Below, piece after piece: positions 32,100 to 43,770 of a stretch of DNA of 64,000 nucleotides. A model generated the notes under the pieces. The model made no database searches, was not told the DNA's origin, and was given only the letters and a program-made list of their open reading frames with translations. Each line of letters begins with the position of its first letter. The stretch's first letter is position 1. Source of the DNA: Parelaphostrongylus tenuis (taxonomy: Eukaryota > Nematoda > Chromadorea > Rhabditida > Metastrongylidae); assembly GCA_019055375.1 (NCBI GenBank), contig JAHQIW010006188.1, positions 62,001 through 126,000 of the forward strand. The letters are read 5' to 3'. A program made the position numbers and the translations under genes.

Positions 32100-32362
32100 T
32101 CTATATACCCAATAGTATTGAGTGTTGTGCAAAATCGTTTTGCGTTAGCCGGGATTCGAACCAGATCTCACTCTTTCCGGCTGCCCCGCCAGACCGTCGA
32201 CGGTTGGCTGTAGACAGATAATGCCTTGCAGCGTAAGAAGAGTGCTGTGCAAAACGAGCGTCGGTGGTTGCATTGATTAGCATACTGTTCCCGGAAAGTA
32301 TACGGGTTTGAATCCCGGCTGACGCAAAACGTTTTTTGCACAACACTCTATACTATTGCGTA
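32100..32362. mobile_element. Foldback element F1 with tRNA-like arms
   Basis: Terminal inverted repeats of ~58 nt: CTATATACCCAATAGTATTG then AGTGTTGTGCAAAA...GCGTTAGCCGGGATTCGAAC at 32101-32162, and the mirror image at 32301-32362. The arm contains a tRNA B-box (GGTTTGAATCCCGG on the plus strand at the right end). The right half is a near-complete tRNA-like fold, 32259-32329: acceptor strands GCGTCGG and CTGACGC pair over seven positions, and the A-box GGTTGCATTGATTAGCA is present. The left half lacks the A-box. I infer a SINE-like unit duplicated head to head. Confidence 0.75.
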
Positions 32363-34206
32363 TATAGTAACTTCATACCACCGCAAGTGGCAGTCAGATG
32401 AAAGAGTCTGATTAACATCTCATGATGATGCGCCCAGTAGTGATAGACTAATATGTTTGGAAGTACAGTAAGTAGCTTAGTGGGTAAAATAAATCTGAGT
32501 TGAAATATGTTTGCTTGTTTTATTGTTACTTAAAGGTCAGCTCTGTCGTTTGGATTGACTGAGATGAGGGTTGAATCGATAATAATGAGTTCATGTGATG
32601 TAAGTGATAGAATGAATAATGAAGTTGACAAATGAACAAGTACCCCTCAAGGTGCCTTTGATTTGGTTGATTTAACCTTACGGTTGATGTGATGTGTAAC
32701 ACGCACACGACCACCATTGATTTTGCAAAAGCGAAAAAACGGTGAACTAGTCCGCCATTTGAACACGTGTTGCTTCTTTTCGAAATGGAACGATAAACTC
32801 TCGACACTAGAGGACTTGTGAGATTGAGAAGGTCCCGGAATTTTAGAAAGGTTTGGATCAGATTTATGATTAGTCATTCACATTGAATGTAATTCGACAT
32901 TTCTTTTATCCAACTATCCCAAACAGTAGCCACGACCCACTATAACGGTAGCAAATCTATAAATCTTGAACTACTAGTCACAAGTTTACTATGACATCCT
33001 CTACTGATGATGACGCCTTCTGAACAACTTCTCACTTTTATTGAGAAAAGAACCTATGGGAGTCATGATTCAAAAGCCTTCTTTTTATATCTTCAATAAA
33101 CAAACTTGTGTGCAATTTGAGTTCAAGTTAGATTATTTACCCAGGAAATCAATTAGTTTTGTTTTTCACAAAAGAGGTACTCTTTTATTGTCGAAAAAGA
33201 CTTCTTGATTCCAATAGCATATTTGAGCTAAAAAGCTTCGTAATGGGCTGCCCTGTCTTTCTTGTTTGCTATGAATGCTGCCCATCGGATATTGGTTCTA
33301 TCGGTGTAGATTGATCTCTTGGCTTACTGCATGTCTTTGGCACCAGACTCGAACGCCTAAACGGCCAATGTGATTAATTGGCAGCACTTACGAAGGAAAA
33401 AGGTATAGCAACTAATCGGTAAATAACTTACCATGCCTCGGCCTCGTAAAGTCTGCCATATTTGGTGAAGTAGTCGATGAATATGATGCTTCTGCAGACA
33501 GTAGTTACTGTCATTTTAGATGAAGATGATGAAAAGATGAAATTGATAGAACTCGAGGATTCCTCGATATCCGTGAGGAGTGCCTGCGATTGTTTCCGTC
33601 GTTAAAAATGACGTCGCTACGACCTTATAAAGAAACGTGAGGCGTTATTGTCTTCTGTGTAACTCTCTTTCTTGCCATTGTTTTGAGAAATAGTAAGCTG
33701 TTTTTGATTGCAGTATCCCTGGCTCTTAAGACCTGTCCGACTAGACTGAAGAAGGGCTCAGTGCAAGGTGATGAAATTGGGTATTCCACTGTGAGCTAAA
33801 AATCATCTGAGTGCCTATAGTAGCGGTTTGAATGGTGATGCGTTTGTTGTGCGTTGAGCGTCGATTATTTGATTGATTGTATTACTCTTGTTTGCCACGC
33901 GAAACATTTTCATGATATAGTCACGAACCAAACTGAGCGATGGTTTGTTGAATGAAAGTTTCAGATCCGTGGGAAATTTGCACTGTTTTCTTCCCACTGT
34001 TTCGCATGTTCCCTCGAAATTGCTCTATCCCAAGCGTAACAATTTGCTTCTTTTTTCTATTTTATACAAAAACATTCTCTAGAAACCTAATGGCGTCACT
34101 CTATTTCCTAACACTTCTATGTTGTGGCAGCAGCATATTCATTATGAAATTGTAGGAAATTCAGTCACCCTAATATATCTCGTCTTTCTGCAATGAGTTC
34201 AAGAAC

Positions 34207-34277
34207 TCACTGAGTGGTTCAGTGATAGAATGCGTGCTTGCAAGTGCCAACCCGGCTTCGAATCCCAACCAATGCAC
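34207..34277 (+). other. tRNA-Gly-like pseudogene head
   Basis: TGAGTGGTTCAGTGATAGAA (A-box) and GGCTTCGAATCCC (B-box) at the usual spacing, ending CCAATGCA. The anticodon region is TTGCAAG, so the GCC anticodon is lost. Not a functional tRNA. Confidence 0.55.
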
Positions 34278-34862
34278 TGCTAAATGCAGCGGTATGAGTG
34301 GTGCATGCGTTTGTTGTGCGTTGAGTGTCGATTGTTTGATTGATTTGCTCTAATATTGCAGGCTACACGAAACATCTTAATGATATAGTCATGATCCAAG
34401 TTGAACGATGACTTGTAGAATGAAAGTTTGAAATCCGTTAGGAACTTATGTTGTTCTCTCTCATTGTTTGACATGTTCTTTTGAAATTGTTCTATCACAA
34501 GCGTAATCAAGGTGCTAAGCGTTAAAGAGATAATTTTCCTGGTAGTGCAGATGTGTGAACCATCCTATTGAGTCTTAGATGACGGGCACTCGATCCGCTA
34601 CCGTGTATTTTGTATATTTTTGCAACCTTATGCATCTATATGTGAGCTATTCATACAAAAATGACTGTTTGCATTACAAGACGTGATGCTCACATATATG
34701 AGCTGCATACTGCTTGAAACATTCATCACAATCTGCCATTCATTTATGGCATCACTCCACATCCAAACACTCCATAATGTGGCTAGCAGCGAAATCATAA
34801 GGGAAGCGGTCGGCGTCTTGCCACGTTTATATATCCGTGGATCCTGAGTAGATCTGGAGGAC

Positions 34863-34933
34863 TCATTTGTGGTTCAGTGGTAGAATGGTCGGCTGCCACG
34901 TGGGTGACTCGAGTTCGATTCCGGGTCAATGCA
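34863..34933 (+). other. tRNA-Gly(GCC)-like pseudogene head
   Basis: TTGTGGTTCAGTGGTAGAAT, anticodon loop CTGCCAC and GAGTTCGATTCC are kept, but the anticodon and T stems carry mismatches and the acceptor stem is broken. It could still serve as an internal pol III promoter for the repeat. Confidence 0.6.
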
Positions 34934-35491
34934 CTAGTTGTAGAGGTTTAACTAGTAAATGCCCATGTTCTGCATTGAGTGTCGATTGTTTGATCACTGC
35001 GTTGACCTTGTCTGCTACGCGGGACTTCTTGATGGTTTCTGTCACGGGCAGCCTTTATATAGGAAATAACAACATTAACGACGCATTCAATTGAACAATA
35101 ACAATACGACAAGAGCGAACACGATGACTCATTGGATGATGGAGATTGAACACAGAGCAGTAGACTGCATGAGCGAGAGTAAGCAGAAACTAACGAATAT
35201 AGTGCAGTTTGCATTTGATTGTGGGGCTATTACTGTGTTTGCCCCGTAAACGTTTGCATTGAACGGGGTAGCCACCGCGTCATCATCAATGATTGGTCGG
35301 CATGGGTTTGATAGCATGATACGGTGTAGTGTGCCGACCAGCCAATTTCATACGTTACGATGTTTTTAGTGAGATAGGGGGTGTAAGGAATGGTTACCTT
35401 GCCCAGTGGAAAAGCCGACGTAACCTATTTGGAAATGACCTACATTTCTTTTATTTGACTGCTTTCTAGCACTGGTATGGTGTTGATTGGA

Positions 35492-35619
35492 TGGTACGCA
35501 AAAATTAGCCTCAAGCGGGAGTTGAACCTGCGTTTCACTCACACCGGGAGCGCGTGCTATCAGTACATCTGGTAGGTGAAATGCGGGTTCAACTGCTTAG
35601 ACTGGATTTTTGCGCACCA
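35492..35619. mobile_element. Foldback element F2 with tRNA-like arms
   Basis: Arms of ~45 nt: TGGTACGCAAAAATTAGCCT to GTTGAACCTGCGTTTCAC at the left, and GTGAAATGCGGGTTCAACTG to TTTTTGCGCACCA at the right. Each arm carries a B-box-like GGGTTCAAC or its complement. Sister copy at 47460-47590. Confidence 0.7.
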
Positions 35620-36064
35620 CTTTATCTTCGTAGGTGTTTGAATGTCCAGGTCCAGATTATTATACAAACGGCATTCACATGATTATTTCCAGGAATGCAA
35701 TGAGATCAACAATGATGTCTATCAGATATGGACACGTAAAGTGAAACGATAAGATCCAATAAGAATGATATGACACGATGACGTAAGGCGACTGGTATGA
35801 AGCGGAATGGGGCCGAACGGTTATCGCCCTTCACCGAGGAGGACTTTTTCGCTAGATCGAGCGCGACGGTGGTGCCTACTGAGTCCATTTCCTTCCGTAC
35901 GAATTGATCTCTTGGCTTGCTGCCACTTGTCGGCATTCGACTCAACCGCCCATACAATCCTTGTGGTTAGTTCCACAGCGCTCACAGAATAAAAGAATAG
36001 TGAATAATCAACAGAGAAAATAGCACGAAATATATAATCGACGAGAATTTGTCATAGGTACATA

Positions 36065-36290
36065 TCCAATAAAGCTGAGCGATATTTAAAACTCTCAACC
36101 TCCGGCGGGAATTGAACCCGCGCTCTACCTTTTTGAAGGGACGCACTAACCACTGCACTGGCGAGGCTTCCGTTCTGCTATCACTCCTTCTGCGACAGAA
36201 GATCTCAATCTCTCGCTCCGACAAAAGTGAAACGCGGGTTCAACTCTTGCTAAAGGTTCAGAGCTTTGAATATCACCTAGCGATATTGGA
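36065..36290. mobile_element. Foldback element F3 with tRNA-like arms
   Basis: Terminal inverted repeats of ~58 nt start TCCAATA(AA/TC)GCT and end at GAACCCGCG. The minus strand of 36100-36175 reads as a tRNA-like head (A-box GCCAGTGCAGTGGTTAG, B-box GGGTTCAATTCCC). The other arm has GCGGGTTCAACTC without an A-box. Sister copies at 48083-48280 and 670-797. Confidence 0.75.
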
Positions 36291-37579
36291 TACAGTGCAA
36301 TGCTTTTCACAAAAAATTTGATTCACTTGAGGAGGTGCCATTCGTGAAGGGTTTTTTGGAAATTTAAGTTCAACCTATCTTGACAGCAGTTTTGTGGACA
36401 GAGAATAATTTTTACTGTTATAAACTGGTGAAAATGTTAAATTGGTATAGAGTGCAATTTTGCGGAGTTTTTTGCCCGCTAATATTCTCGGTTGACCTTT
36501 TTCAAATTTCTGAACCAATGGGAAAATCGGTTTCGCAAACATTATGCCATTTAAATGAGTCACCCCCGTGCGGAATGTACAACAGCGAAATTGTTTTCTC
36601 TGCGCGTATGTAGAATATACGGGAAATAAGAGGTGCTCCGTAAACATTTACGTTTACCAAAATTATGGTACCCTTGAAATTAGGGAAAAAATTACTCAGC
36701 TCGGTTTCAATCCCGTCGTGTTCTGTAATACAACTACATTCCTTTACCATTTCGATACATTAGTAGCTTCAACAAAGTGAAAAACATTTCTCAAGAATCA
36801 CCCTGATACTCTAGTGTCCTAGACTTCTTTTATGATCTGATCTGACTCAATTTCCCTTCTCCTTCCTCACAATGTTGGGCCTCTGGAGCAATCTTCCTGT
36901 CTACCCTTCTGAATCCTCCATGAAATTCTCCGAATTTCTACTTCTACCCATCGTTAGATATGTTGTTGCCCTGTCAAACCCTTTTTCATCAGAGTTGTAG
37001 TAAAGTGAGAAGCTGTGTAACTTGCTGCTGCAGCCACGCCAGCAGTCAGGTGAAGATTTTATGTAGGACGGGTTTATTTCTTCATTGACGAATTCTGGCA
37101 GTACTACGTTTACTTTGACGCTGTCCAGCGTTAGTAATCGATAAGGGTGGAAAGAAAGAGGTATCAGTTTCTGATGGACTATTAACCGCAACACGGCCTG
37201 TCTGTGGGCTGTGCAAAAAATTCCTGTCGTATTTTAGCTTGCTCAAGTCTTTGTGCGTATCCAAATGTTCTTCTCAAGCAGAGAGGATAACATTTGTATA
37301 TAGCTTGAAGACGTGCGCATGCAAAGACATATCGGGCAATAGTCACACTCACTGCCATACTCTTATGGGGCATTTTAGGTGCACACGTATGACTCCGCCT
37401 TTTTCTGCTGTAATAATAATAAGAAAGAGATATGTAAATTTTTTGAATATGCGTTAAAAAACGCTACCTATTCATACACTTTATCATATGCGACATATTT
37501 TACATGATGGCTGTTATAGGACTTTGAGAATGACGACTTTTACGCAAAAAATGCCTTTTGTAATTTACAAATTTGTAGT

Positions 37580-38035
37580 TTGAATTTGGTAATGTCAAGC
37601 GGTAATCTGTCGGTGCACTGTCGGAAGAAAAAAGCGGATAAGGTGAAATCTCTCAAAACTTTTCACCTCAGCTCTTTTGTGACGTTTTCGGTCGGTTTTA
37701 CAAAATTAAGTCGAGCCTTATCATGCAGCAAAATTACAAAGTTGGTCCCGTTTTTATTTTTCACTATGATTTTTGCAATGACGAATTGCCTGATGACTTC
37801 GGTATCGTTTAATTGGCATTTTCTTGGAGACGTTTTGATAAACAACTCGCCTGGACTTGCTCTAAGATGGAGCTTGCTCCAAGCTCCATCAATTTTGCGC
37901 GCCGATTCACTACCATCGTTCCCCTACGCGCCATTCGTAGCATGAATAGCAAGAGAATTTGTTCCCACGACAGCTCCACCTTGATTTAAGACAGACAGCT
38001 CGTATTTCAAAATGTTTTCAAGAAAATGCGCTATC
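37580..38035. mobile_element. Inverted pair of mariner HTH fragments
   Basis: The plus strand at 37840-37880 (ACTTGCTCTAAGATGGAGCT) matches the start of the mariner N-terminal region at 31550. The minus strand of 37895-38030 reads GGAGCTGTCGTGGGAACAAA followed by a degraded version of the same region, so two mariner N-terminal pieces face each other. No catalytic part. Confidence 0.5.
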
Positions 38036-38339
38036 GAAAGACTTGAAAGCATGCGATTTGAGTTGCTATAGTTAGTAAATCTGCAAAGTAAAATTTCCGC
38101 AAAAGGCGTTTTTCGGATACAAAAGTCGTTATCCTCAAAGTCCTATAAACCACTATATAAGGCATTCCGTATATAGAAAACGCATGAATAAATAGCCTTT
38201 TAAACGATTTCAAACAGTAGAAAAGAATTTGTAAATGTCTACTTTTTCTATTGTTATTGCATCAAAAAAAGAATGGCGGAGACATACTTAATAATGTTGT
38301 CTGATTATTTGGTCACTAAAAGTAGTTTTTTGAAAAACT

Positions 38340-38770
38340 CCTTAAATAGTATGCTACGTTATCGAGTCTCAAAGTTGCGATTTCCTCCTTTGCCTTCCTC
38401 AATACCCAATCTCCAGAAAACAATGCAGTCTATTCTTCGTTGGCGGAAATGCTGAGGTCCACGATGATTAGAGAAACAGAGGAAGTTGAATGGAACTTTT
38501 CTGCCACATTCTGCATCATGCAGATGTTCTGAAGACTCTTCATTCATCACCCGACAACAAGACATCACACTTGCACAACTCCTAAAGCCGTTCTTCGGTC
38601 GCGTTATTGTCTCACTCTCAACAATTTTTTGTTATTCCAATGCAAATCCTTCTGCAAAATTCTTATGCGACTGGCATTGAGAACATGCAGTAAGATCAAG
38701 CTTTAAATTCACTATTTGCTAGAATAACGTATGCAATCCATCTTCGCGCTCTTTGGCCTTTTTCTTGTTG
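38340..38770 (-). pseudogene. Decayed exons of an unknown gene (block B copy)
   Basis: Two minus-strand segments keep amino-acid similarity to block C. 38340-38470 reads ISANEE, then KAKEEIATLRLDNVAYYLRS, against ISAKEL and KTKEKIMPLRLNDVTYCFK. 38560-38770 reads EDGLHTLF, LKLDLTACSQC against EYGFRALL, LKFDFTATHS. Stops occur in this copy. Protein-level conservation suggests ancestral exons, but I do not recognise the gene. Confidence 0.35.
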
Positions 38771-39439
38771 TTATGAGAATTTATGGCAAAAAATCATTGT
38801 GCAGCTAAGGCAAGGAAAATACGGCTGAGAGAATTGCAGAGTGGGTCTCAGTGGTCCGATGGAAATACTAAGCTCCCGAAAAAAGTAATCGCCGAATCGC
38901 AGCCCCCTCAAGTTCCAAGTCATGCGAATAACTGAAGTCAAGATGAGCTCGTATCTCAGCATTCTTATGGTTACATTTGACGCACTAGATAGTTTGGAAA
39001 GAATGAAAAGTTCACTTCATTACCTTACAGTCTTCAACTACTTGAGTGAGTATATTTTGGCTTGTTGTCTACACATCTTTAGTAAATTCATGAACAATTC
39101 AAATGCAAACTTCTGATAAGCAGCCCTGACCCTTGTAATCGCGTATATTAGCAAACGATAAAAATGTCGCACATAGCTTCTTCAAAATTCTCGATACTAT
39201 TGAAATTTATGCTAGCCATTATCGCATTCACTTCGACAAAATATTACAAAATCGGAAGATAAAACATATTAATCAAGTCTTTGTTTTCGCGAAACACATG
39301 TTTTTCGTTTCAAAGCAATACATTTTGTAAAAGTACAAATGGGAAAAATGCAAAAAATGCTGCCAAGTGCTTTGTCTAGTTCGGCCTCTTAATGGAAACA
39401 AATGTTAGAAAGAAATAAGTGCTTACAGTGTTAGAAACA

Positions 39440-39775
39440 AAGATACAAATACACTGCATCATTGTCGCCAAGAATGTTCTCCTCGCAATCTAGTGCCTAG
39501 AATGATGTGTGGTAAGGTAGAGCATGACAATCAAGACTATATCTTCCAGACAGTTGTGAATTCTTAGGACATCATAAACAACGTACTTTTTTGTTACTAT
39601 TTTGTGCAGAAAAAAGCTGTGTGGACCACCATGTCACTCTAGTGGAGGCTAAAGAGTAATATTAGAAGGTTTTGTGAATAGACCGGCTCGGACGTTGCCA
39701 GCGGTCTGCTTGAATCGCACTTCTCTTTAGATTTGCAACGTCCTACTCAAATCTGAAATTCATTGTCAGCTGTCT
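39440..39775 (+). pseudogene. Pseudogene of the secreted protein, exons 4-5 (block B)
   Basis: CATCATTGTCGCCAAGAATG and the following ~110 nt correspond to exon 4 of the 12180-25791 gene (CIIxxNTIT region). An intron-like TTTTTGTTACTATTTTGTGCAG follows, then a degraded exon 5 (TTGTGAATAGACCGGCTCGG equals the VxRAVRM region). Frameshifts and stops break both exons. Paralogous with 50365-50690. Confidence 0.55.
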
Positions 39776-39930
39776 GTAAGAAACGATATATTGATTCAAT
39801 AATTTTGCTTCAAATTTGAAAACTTCAAAACTATCAAGTCGAAATTTTCAGATGCATATAAAATATTAAAGTGAATCTTAATTGCGAATAATCGAGCGTG
39901 CCATCTTTATTAATAAATCAGTATCTCGCA

Positions 39931-42284
39931 CTTGTGAAAGGGTAGAAAAAAGTTTCTTCTGAGTTAATCAAATTAAAAGTACTCTGAAAATTGTGGAAAT
40001 GATAGCAGACACTCGTTTTATCTAGAGATGATCATTTCTTGAGGCATAGAGCTAAGAGGAATATCATACCCTCATTTATCTCTTTTCTACTATTGTATGC
40101 ACTTCAATTTTTCATTGTCTATCCTCTTTTTGCTTTCATTTCTTGTTATAGAGCTGAGTTGAATTGCAAGGCATCCACACTCTGAATCCTAATAAAATTG
40201 TTCTGGGATATTCTGTTTTATGTTAAGATTATCCTCATTATCTGTGTTGATTTAGCTGATAAAGTTCTAAGGAGATACATCTCGCTCGTCGATTACTTTT
40301 GTTATGGCAAATTACACAATGTTCTAGCCAGGCTGACTAAGAGACGCGGAGAAAGGCGTCTTGGTCGAAAATAAGCCAGCTTCAGCAGTTACACAGTGGT
40401 TGCTCTCAGTTAGGACATCAGGCGATGAGGCAGCGGAGAAGAGGCGATCAAACCTCTGGTTAGTCAATCATGAAAACGAACCGAATAATCACCCTAATCA
40501 GACGCCAGAAAGGCTGCCTTTAATCGTTCAGACCATCTTCACTTACCTTTTTGGGGTTCTAGTCACACTGAAATTCATTGATCGTCCCATTTAGAAAAAA
40601 ATTGTAGTTAAATATGTCAATTAGCTAACGGGACCACATAAAAAATATATCAATTGAGAAAACAAAGCTAACATTAGAGAGGTGACCATGTACGCAAAAA
40701 TAACGATTGCAATAATAGAACAATGCGAAAACAACAGTTCATGATACAGCATCTACCGCAGGTAGCATCACGCGCACATCTAACCGAAAATATCCAGACT
40801 GTAGCGGAATGCAGGTGACCCAGTATATACTAGAACGAATAACAGAAGCAAAAGAACAGTGGAGCAAATTCCATGAATGCAAGCGCATCCTTTTGGGCGA
40901 CCACCTAACCAATGGGCGGTCCTGATGGCTAGAATCGGCCACCTGAATTCGCAGATGGCAAAAAATTACAGATAGGGATTAGGTCTCCGGTGCCTCATCA
41001 TTTTCCTAGCAAGATATCAGTGAAGACGATAACTGCGAGAGAGAATGGATTTTAAGTGTGAGGGAGGGGGCTACTATCAGAAGAGACGAGTTTTCCAAAT
41101 ATCTTGGTAGCCACTCTATTATGTTCTGGAATAAAAGGACTCACCTAAATCCGTACTTTTTACATGACTTGGTACCATATTTGTCATACTGAGTAGATCC
41201 ATATTACTTCTGCTTCACTGGTGGTGCGGATAGAGCACTAAAACTGGTTGTGCTGAGGCTCCGTAAGTGCATGGCAGAAGTTTAACTCCCGCCGAATCTA
41301 CTGGGAACCTCATCTCTCTAGGCAGAAAATAGGTGATGAACTCGCTTACGATCATTAAATTGTACAATCCACCAAAGCTACGTCTACCTGTTATGCACAC
41401 TTGCGAGCACGTTATCACTGTTCCAGTGAGGATCTATTCGACTATCATTCAACGACTACTGTAAAAAAGCGAAATAATCCTAAATATCACTCTAATCCAC
41501 AGTAAAGTCTGTACAGTGCAGTGGACGTATTATAAGTGAAGAGGATTCGAATGAATGAATTTGCTAGCTAGTTTGCGAAACATAGATGTGTGATCGTCTT
41601 GAAAGTGTTAGTAGTGCATTATTAAGGTTGCCCGCGACGAATCTTGCATTAATGGCCAATGAACTATTCTTTCCGAATCACAAGGCATAACAGTTTCTCT
41701 ATCTCACATGAGCCGTCATCGCATTTTTACCGTACAGATTCTACAATTTTACCAACTGATTCGTTTTTTTTTGGGTACATCCGTTAGCCAAGCGCCATTC
41801 GACCCCTTATAAAAGGCTTATTTTGCGCTTTGACGATTGAGTGATCGTTTGATAATCTAAATCAAAGCGATTTGAATGGTCTATCTTATCTTCAAAAAAG
41901 CCTCCTTATTTCGATAAGGTCAAAATGAAATTTTGTTCCTCATTGAAAGATTTTTCTCTCATCAAAGCTTTTTCTCCGGAGTTTCACTAACCAATCGATA
42001 GACCAAATCCTAGGAATTTCAGCAGTTGATTTGCTTTCTATCAAGGACCTGGTATTGCGCCGTAACAGCCAAAAGAAGATTGGGTTTTGCAAAAAATGGG
42101 AAGCGTTCGAAACATTGTCATGAAATAAGCTAAAGCTGCACAGCTACAAAGTTTCTTGATCGACTTGTTGAGCATTCTACGATAGCAGTGAATTAGACAA
42201 AATCTTCAAACAAAAAGAAAAGAATTTTCCCTAGCTATTTCAGCACTGTTGTTTTGTAAAAATTATACATCGACTGATGTCGAG
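39931..42284. other. No gene seen between B and C
   Basis: The stretch has no counterpart in the other copies. Frames at 40361-40594 plus and 41215-41418 minus lack motifs. 41215-41290 is faintly tRNA-like (see rejected). Confidence 0.5.
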
Positions 42285-42690
42285 TTTTGCGTAAAAGATC
42301 CGACCATAGACTAGAGTTGAACCGGTGTACATCAATCTTCCACGAGTTGTGGACGAGCGATTAGTTTTGTAAACCACCAGCAAGCAAAGTACGAGTCGAT
42401 TCCCCCATTCAGCACTTTTATGCAATCAATCCATGAACGCCTAACGGGGCCTTGGTTCAGGTTCTTCTCAGATTGAGAGATTTGTCCGATAAGCATTCTA
42501 CATAATTCACAAAGAAGAGATACTCAAGCGGCAATCAAAGCAAAACGTAAAAATGTTCTAAGGCGTTCGTGGAATGCGCATGCGAGGAGCCAAATCGATT
42601 GTTTGAAGTGCTGATTATCGCACAGTTCAATGTGATAACCGGTTGTGTAGAAAAAACATCTTTTATGAGCGCTCATATTTCGAAAGTAAC

Positions 42691-43060
42691 AGGATGTGTA
42701 AAAAGTTGGTGCAACTTTGGGTTTTTCAAATATGATTTTGCAATGATATATCATGATTTTGGTATCGTTCAATTGCGCATTTTCTTGAGAACATATAATT
42801 TATTCATACTTGACTTGAGATTGAGCTGTATAGAGAACAAATTAGCTTGTTACTCATGCACGAATGGCGTCTAGAAGAAATTGCTAGTGAAGCGGCGCGC
42901 AAGATTGATAAAGATTGGGGAGAAGAAGCGGTTGCAGAAAGGACCGCTAGGATGTAATTCGTAAGCACGATTACTTAGTTATTCATTTTGTCTTTTGTTC
43001 GCTACAAAGCACTGCGAAAGCATACTAAAAATTCATAAAGCACGAACTTTGTACACAACA
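42691..43060 (+). mobile_element. Mariner MITE with HTH remnant (block C copy)
   Basis: Ends GGATGTGTAAAAAGTTGGTG and CACGAACTTTGTACACAACA are inverted-repeat like. 42826-42955 reads REQISLLLMHEW, RLEEIASEAARKID, GEEAVAERTARM and a stop, the start of a SETMAR-type mariner transposase. The catalytic domain is deleted. Orthologous to 31431-31808. Confidence 0.7.
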
Positions 43061-43571
43061 TATTTCTTAAAAGACTTCTACTTCGTTATTAGTTTTCGAC
43101 TCCGTTCCACTTTAGTGGAACCTTTTGAGTCTGCAGTGGAATGTATATTTAGCACTCTGAATACCATAGTCGAATTCACATGTTTATGGACGATATTGCA
43201 GTTCTAGTAACTGGATGCTAGTAACTACTCTCTTTATTTCTCAGATCTCTCATCTTATACTCAATGAAAAATGGTGCATCGAAACCTTGCGGAGTGCTAT
43301 CAACTACGCACTAGCAGAAGCCAGTTTTTGAAGCTCATCACTCTTCAAGACTTTCCCTTATTCCTTACTGAAAGAAATCCTTGATAAAAATTTTTTGCAG
43401 GACCATGGAATCAAGGAAATGATGAGTCACTATGGTTCCTAGACCAGATAAACATGTACATCATGATGTGCAGCGCTACGTGATAAACTAAAATGTTCGA
43501 AAGTATTGTAAGAAAGTAGCTCAATATGTCGAAGCAGATTGAATTGAGATTAAAAGTTTATTGGCGCTATT

Positions 43572-43770
43572 GTTATATACCAATAATGTGGAGTGCTGTG
43601 CAAAAACATTTGCGTCAGCAGGAATTCGAACCCATATCTCACTCTTTCCAAGAGCGTATGCTAACCGTTACACCACTGGCGCTCGTTCTGAACAGCACTC
43701 TTTCTACACTTCAACACGTTATCTGTCAACAGCCAACCATCTACGGTCTGGCGGGGCCGTCGCTATCGAC
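43572..43770. mobile_element. Foldback element F1, one arm left (block C)
   Basis: The left arm TTATATACCAATAATGTGG, GCTGTGCAAAAA, GCGTCAGCAGGAATTCGAAC is kept, and the middle (CAACAGCCAACCATCTACGG) matches 32195-32215. The right arm is gone. The arm plus its inner neighbour form a tRNA-like unit on the minus strand. Confidence 0.65.
43612..43682 (-). other. tRNA-like sequence inside F1
   Basis: Minus strand: acceptor GCGCCAG against CTGACGC (six of seven pairs), A-box TGGTGTAACGGTTAGCA, and B-box GGTTCGAATTC. The T stem is imperfect and no clear anticodon loop exists, so it is not counted as a tRNA gene. It is the best-preserved tRNA-like unit of the family. Confidence 0.55.

Larger units (their letters stand above)
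33800..35110 (+). repeat. tRNA-Gly-like repeat array in block B
   Basis: Three units: a headless one at 33815, one at 34207 and one at 34863. Each (where complete) has a ~70-nt tRNA-Gly-like head and a body with GCGTTTGTTGTGCGTTGAGTG, TCGATTGTTTGATTGAT, and GCCACGCG-GAC-TCTTGATGATAT. A linker follows with GACTGTTTGCATTACAAGAC and GGCATCACTCCACATCC. Unit spacing is ~660 nt between the second and third. The same units fill 45120-47010. Confidence 0.7.
31070..39930 (+). repeat. Block B: first copy of an ~8.7-kb segmental duplication
   Basis: Collinear with block C (42285-50880) in the same orientation. Matched pairs along the length: 31100/42310, 31560/42815, 32130/43590, 33210/44550, 34865/46806, 35490/47460, 36065/48083, 36600/48690, 37215/49115, 38410/49350, 38600/49620 and 39440/50376. 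Divergence is high with many indels, so the duplication is old. Units inside are annotated separately. Confidence 0.75.

Noticed and set aside
41215..41290. tRNA-like sequence (TGGTGGTGCGGATAGAGCAC ... AAGTTTAACTCC)
   Set aside because: Single degenerate copy, no cloverleaf; perhaps an old SINE head, but not supportable.
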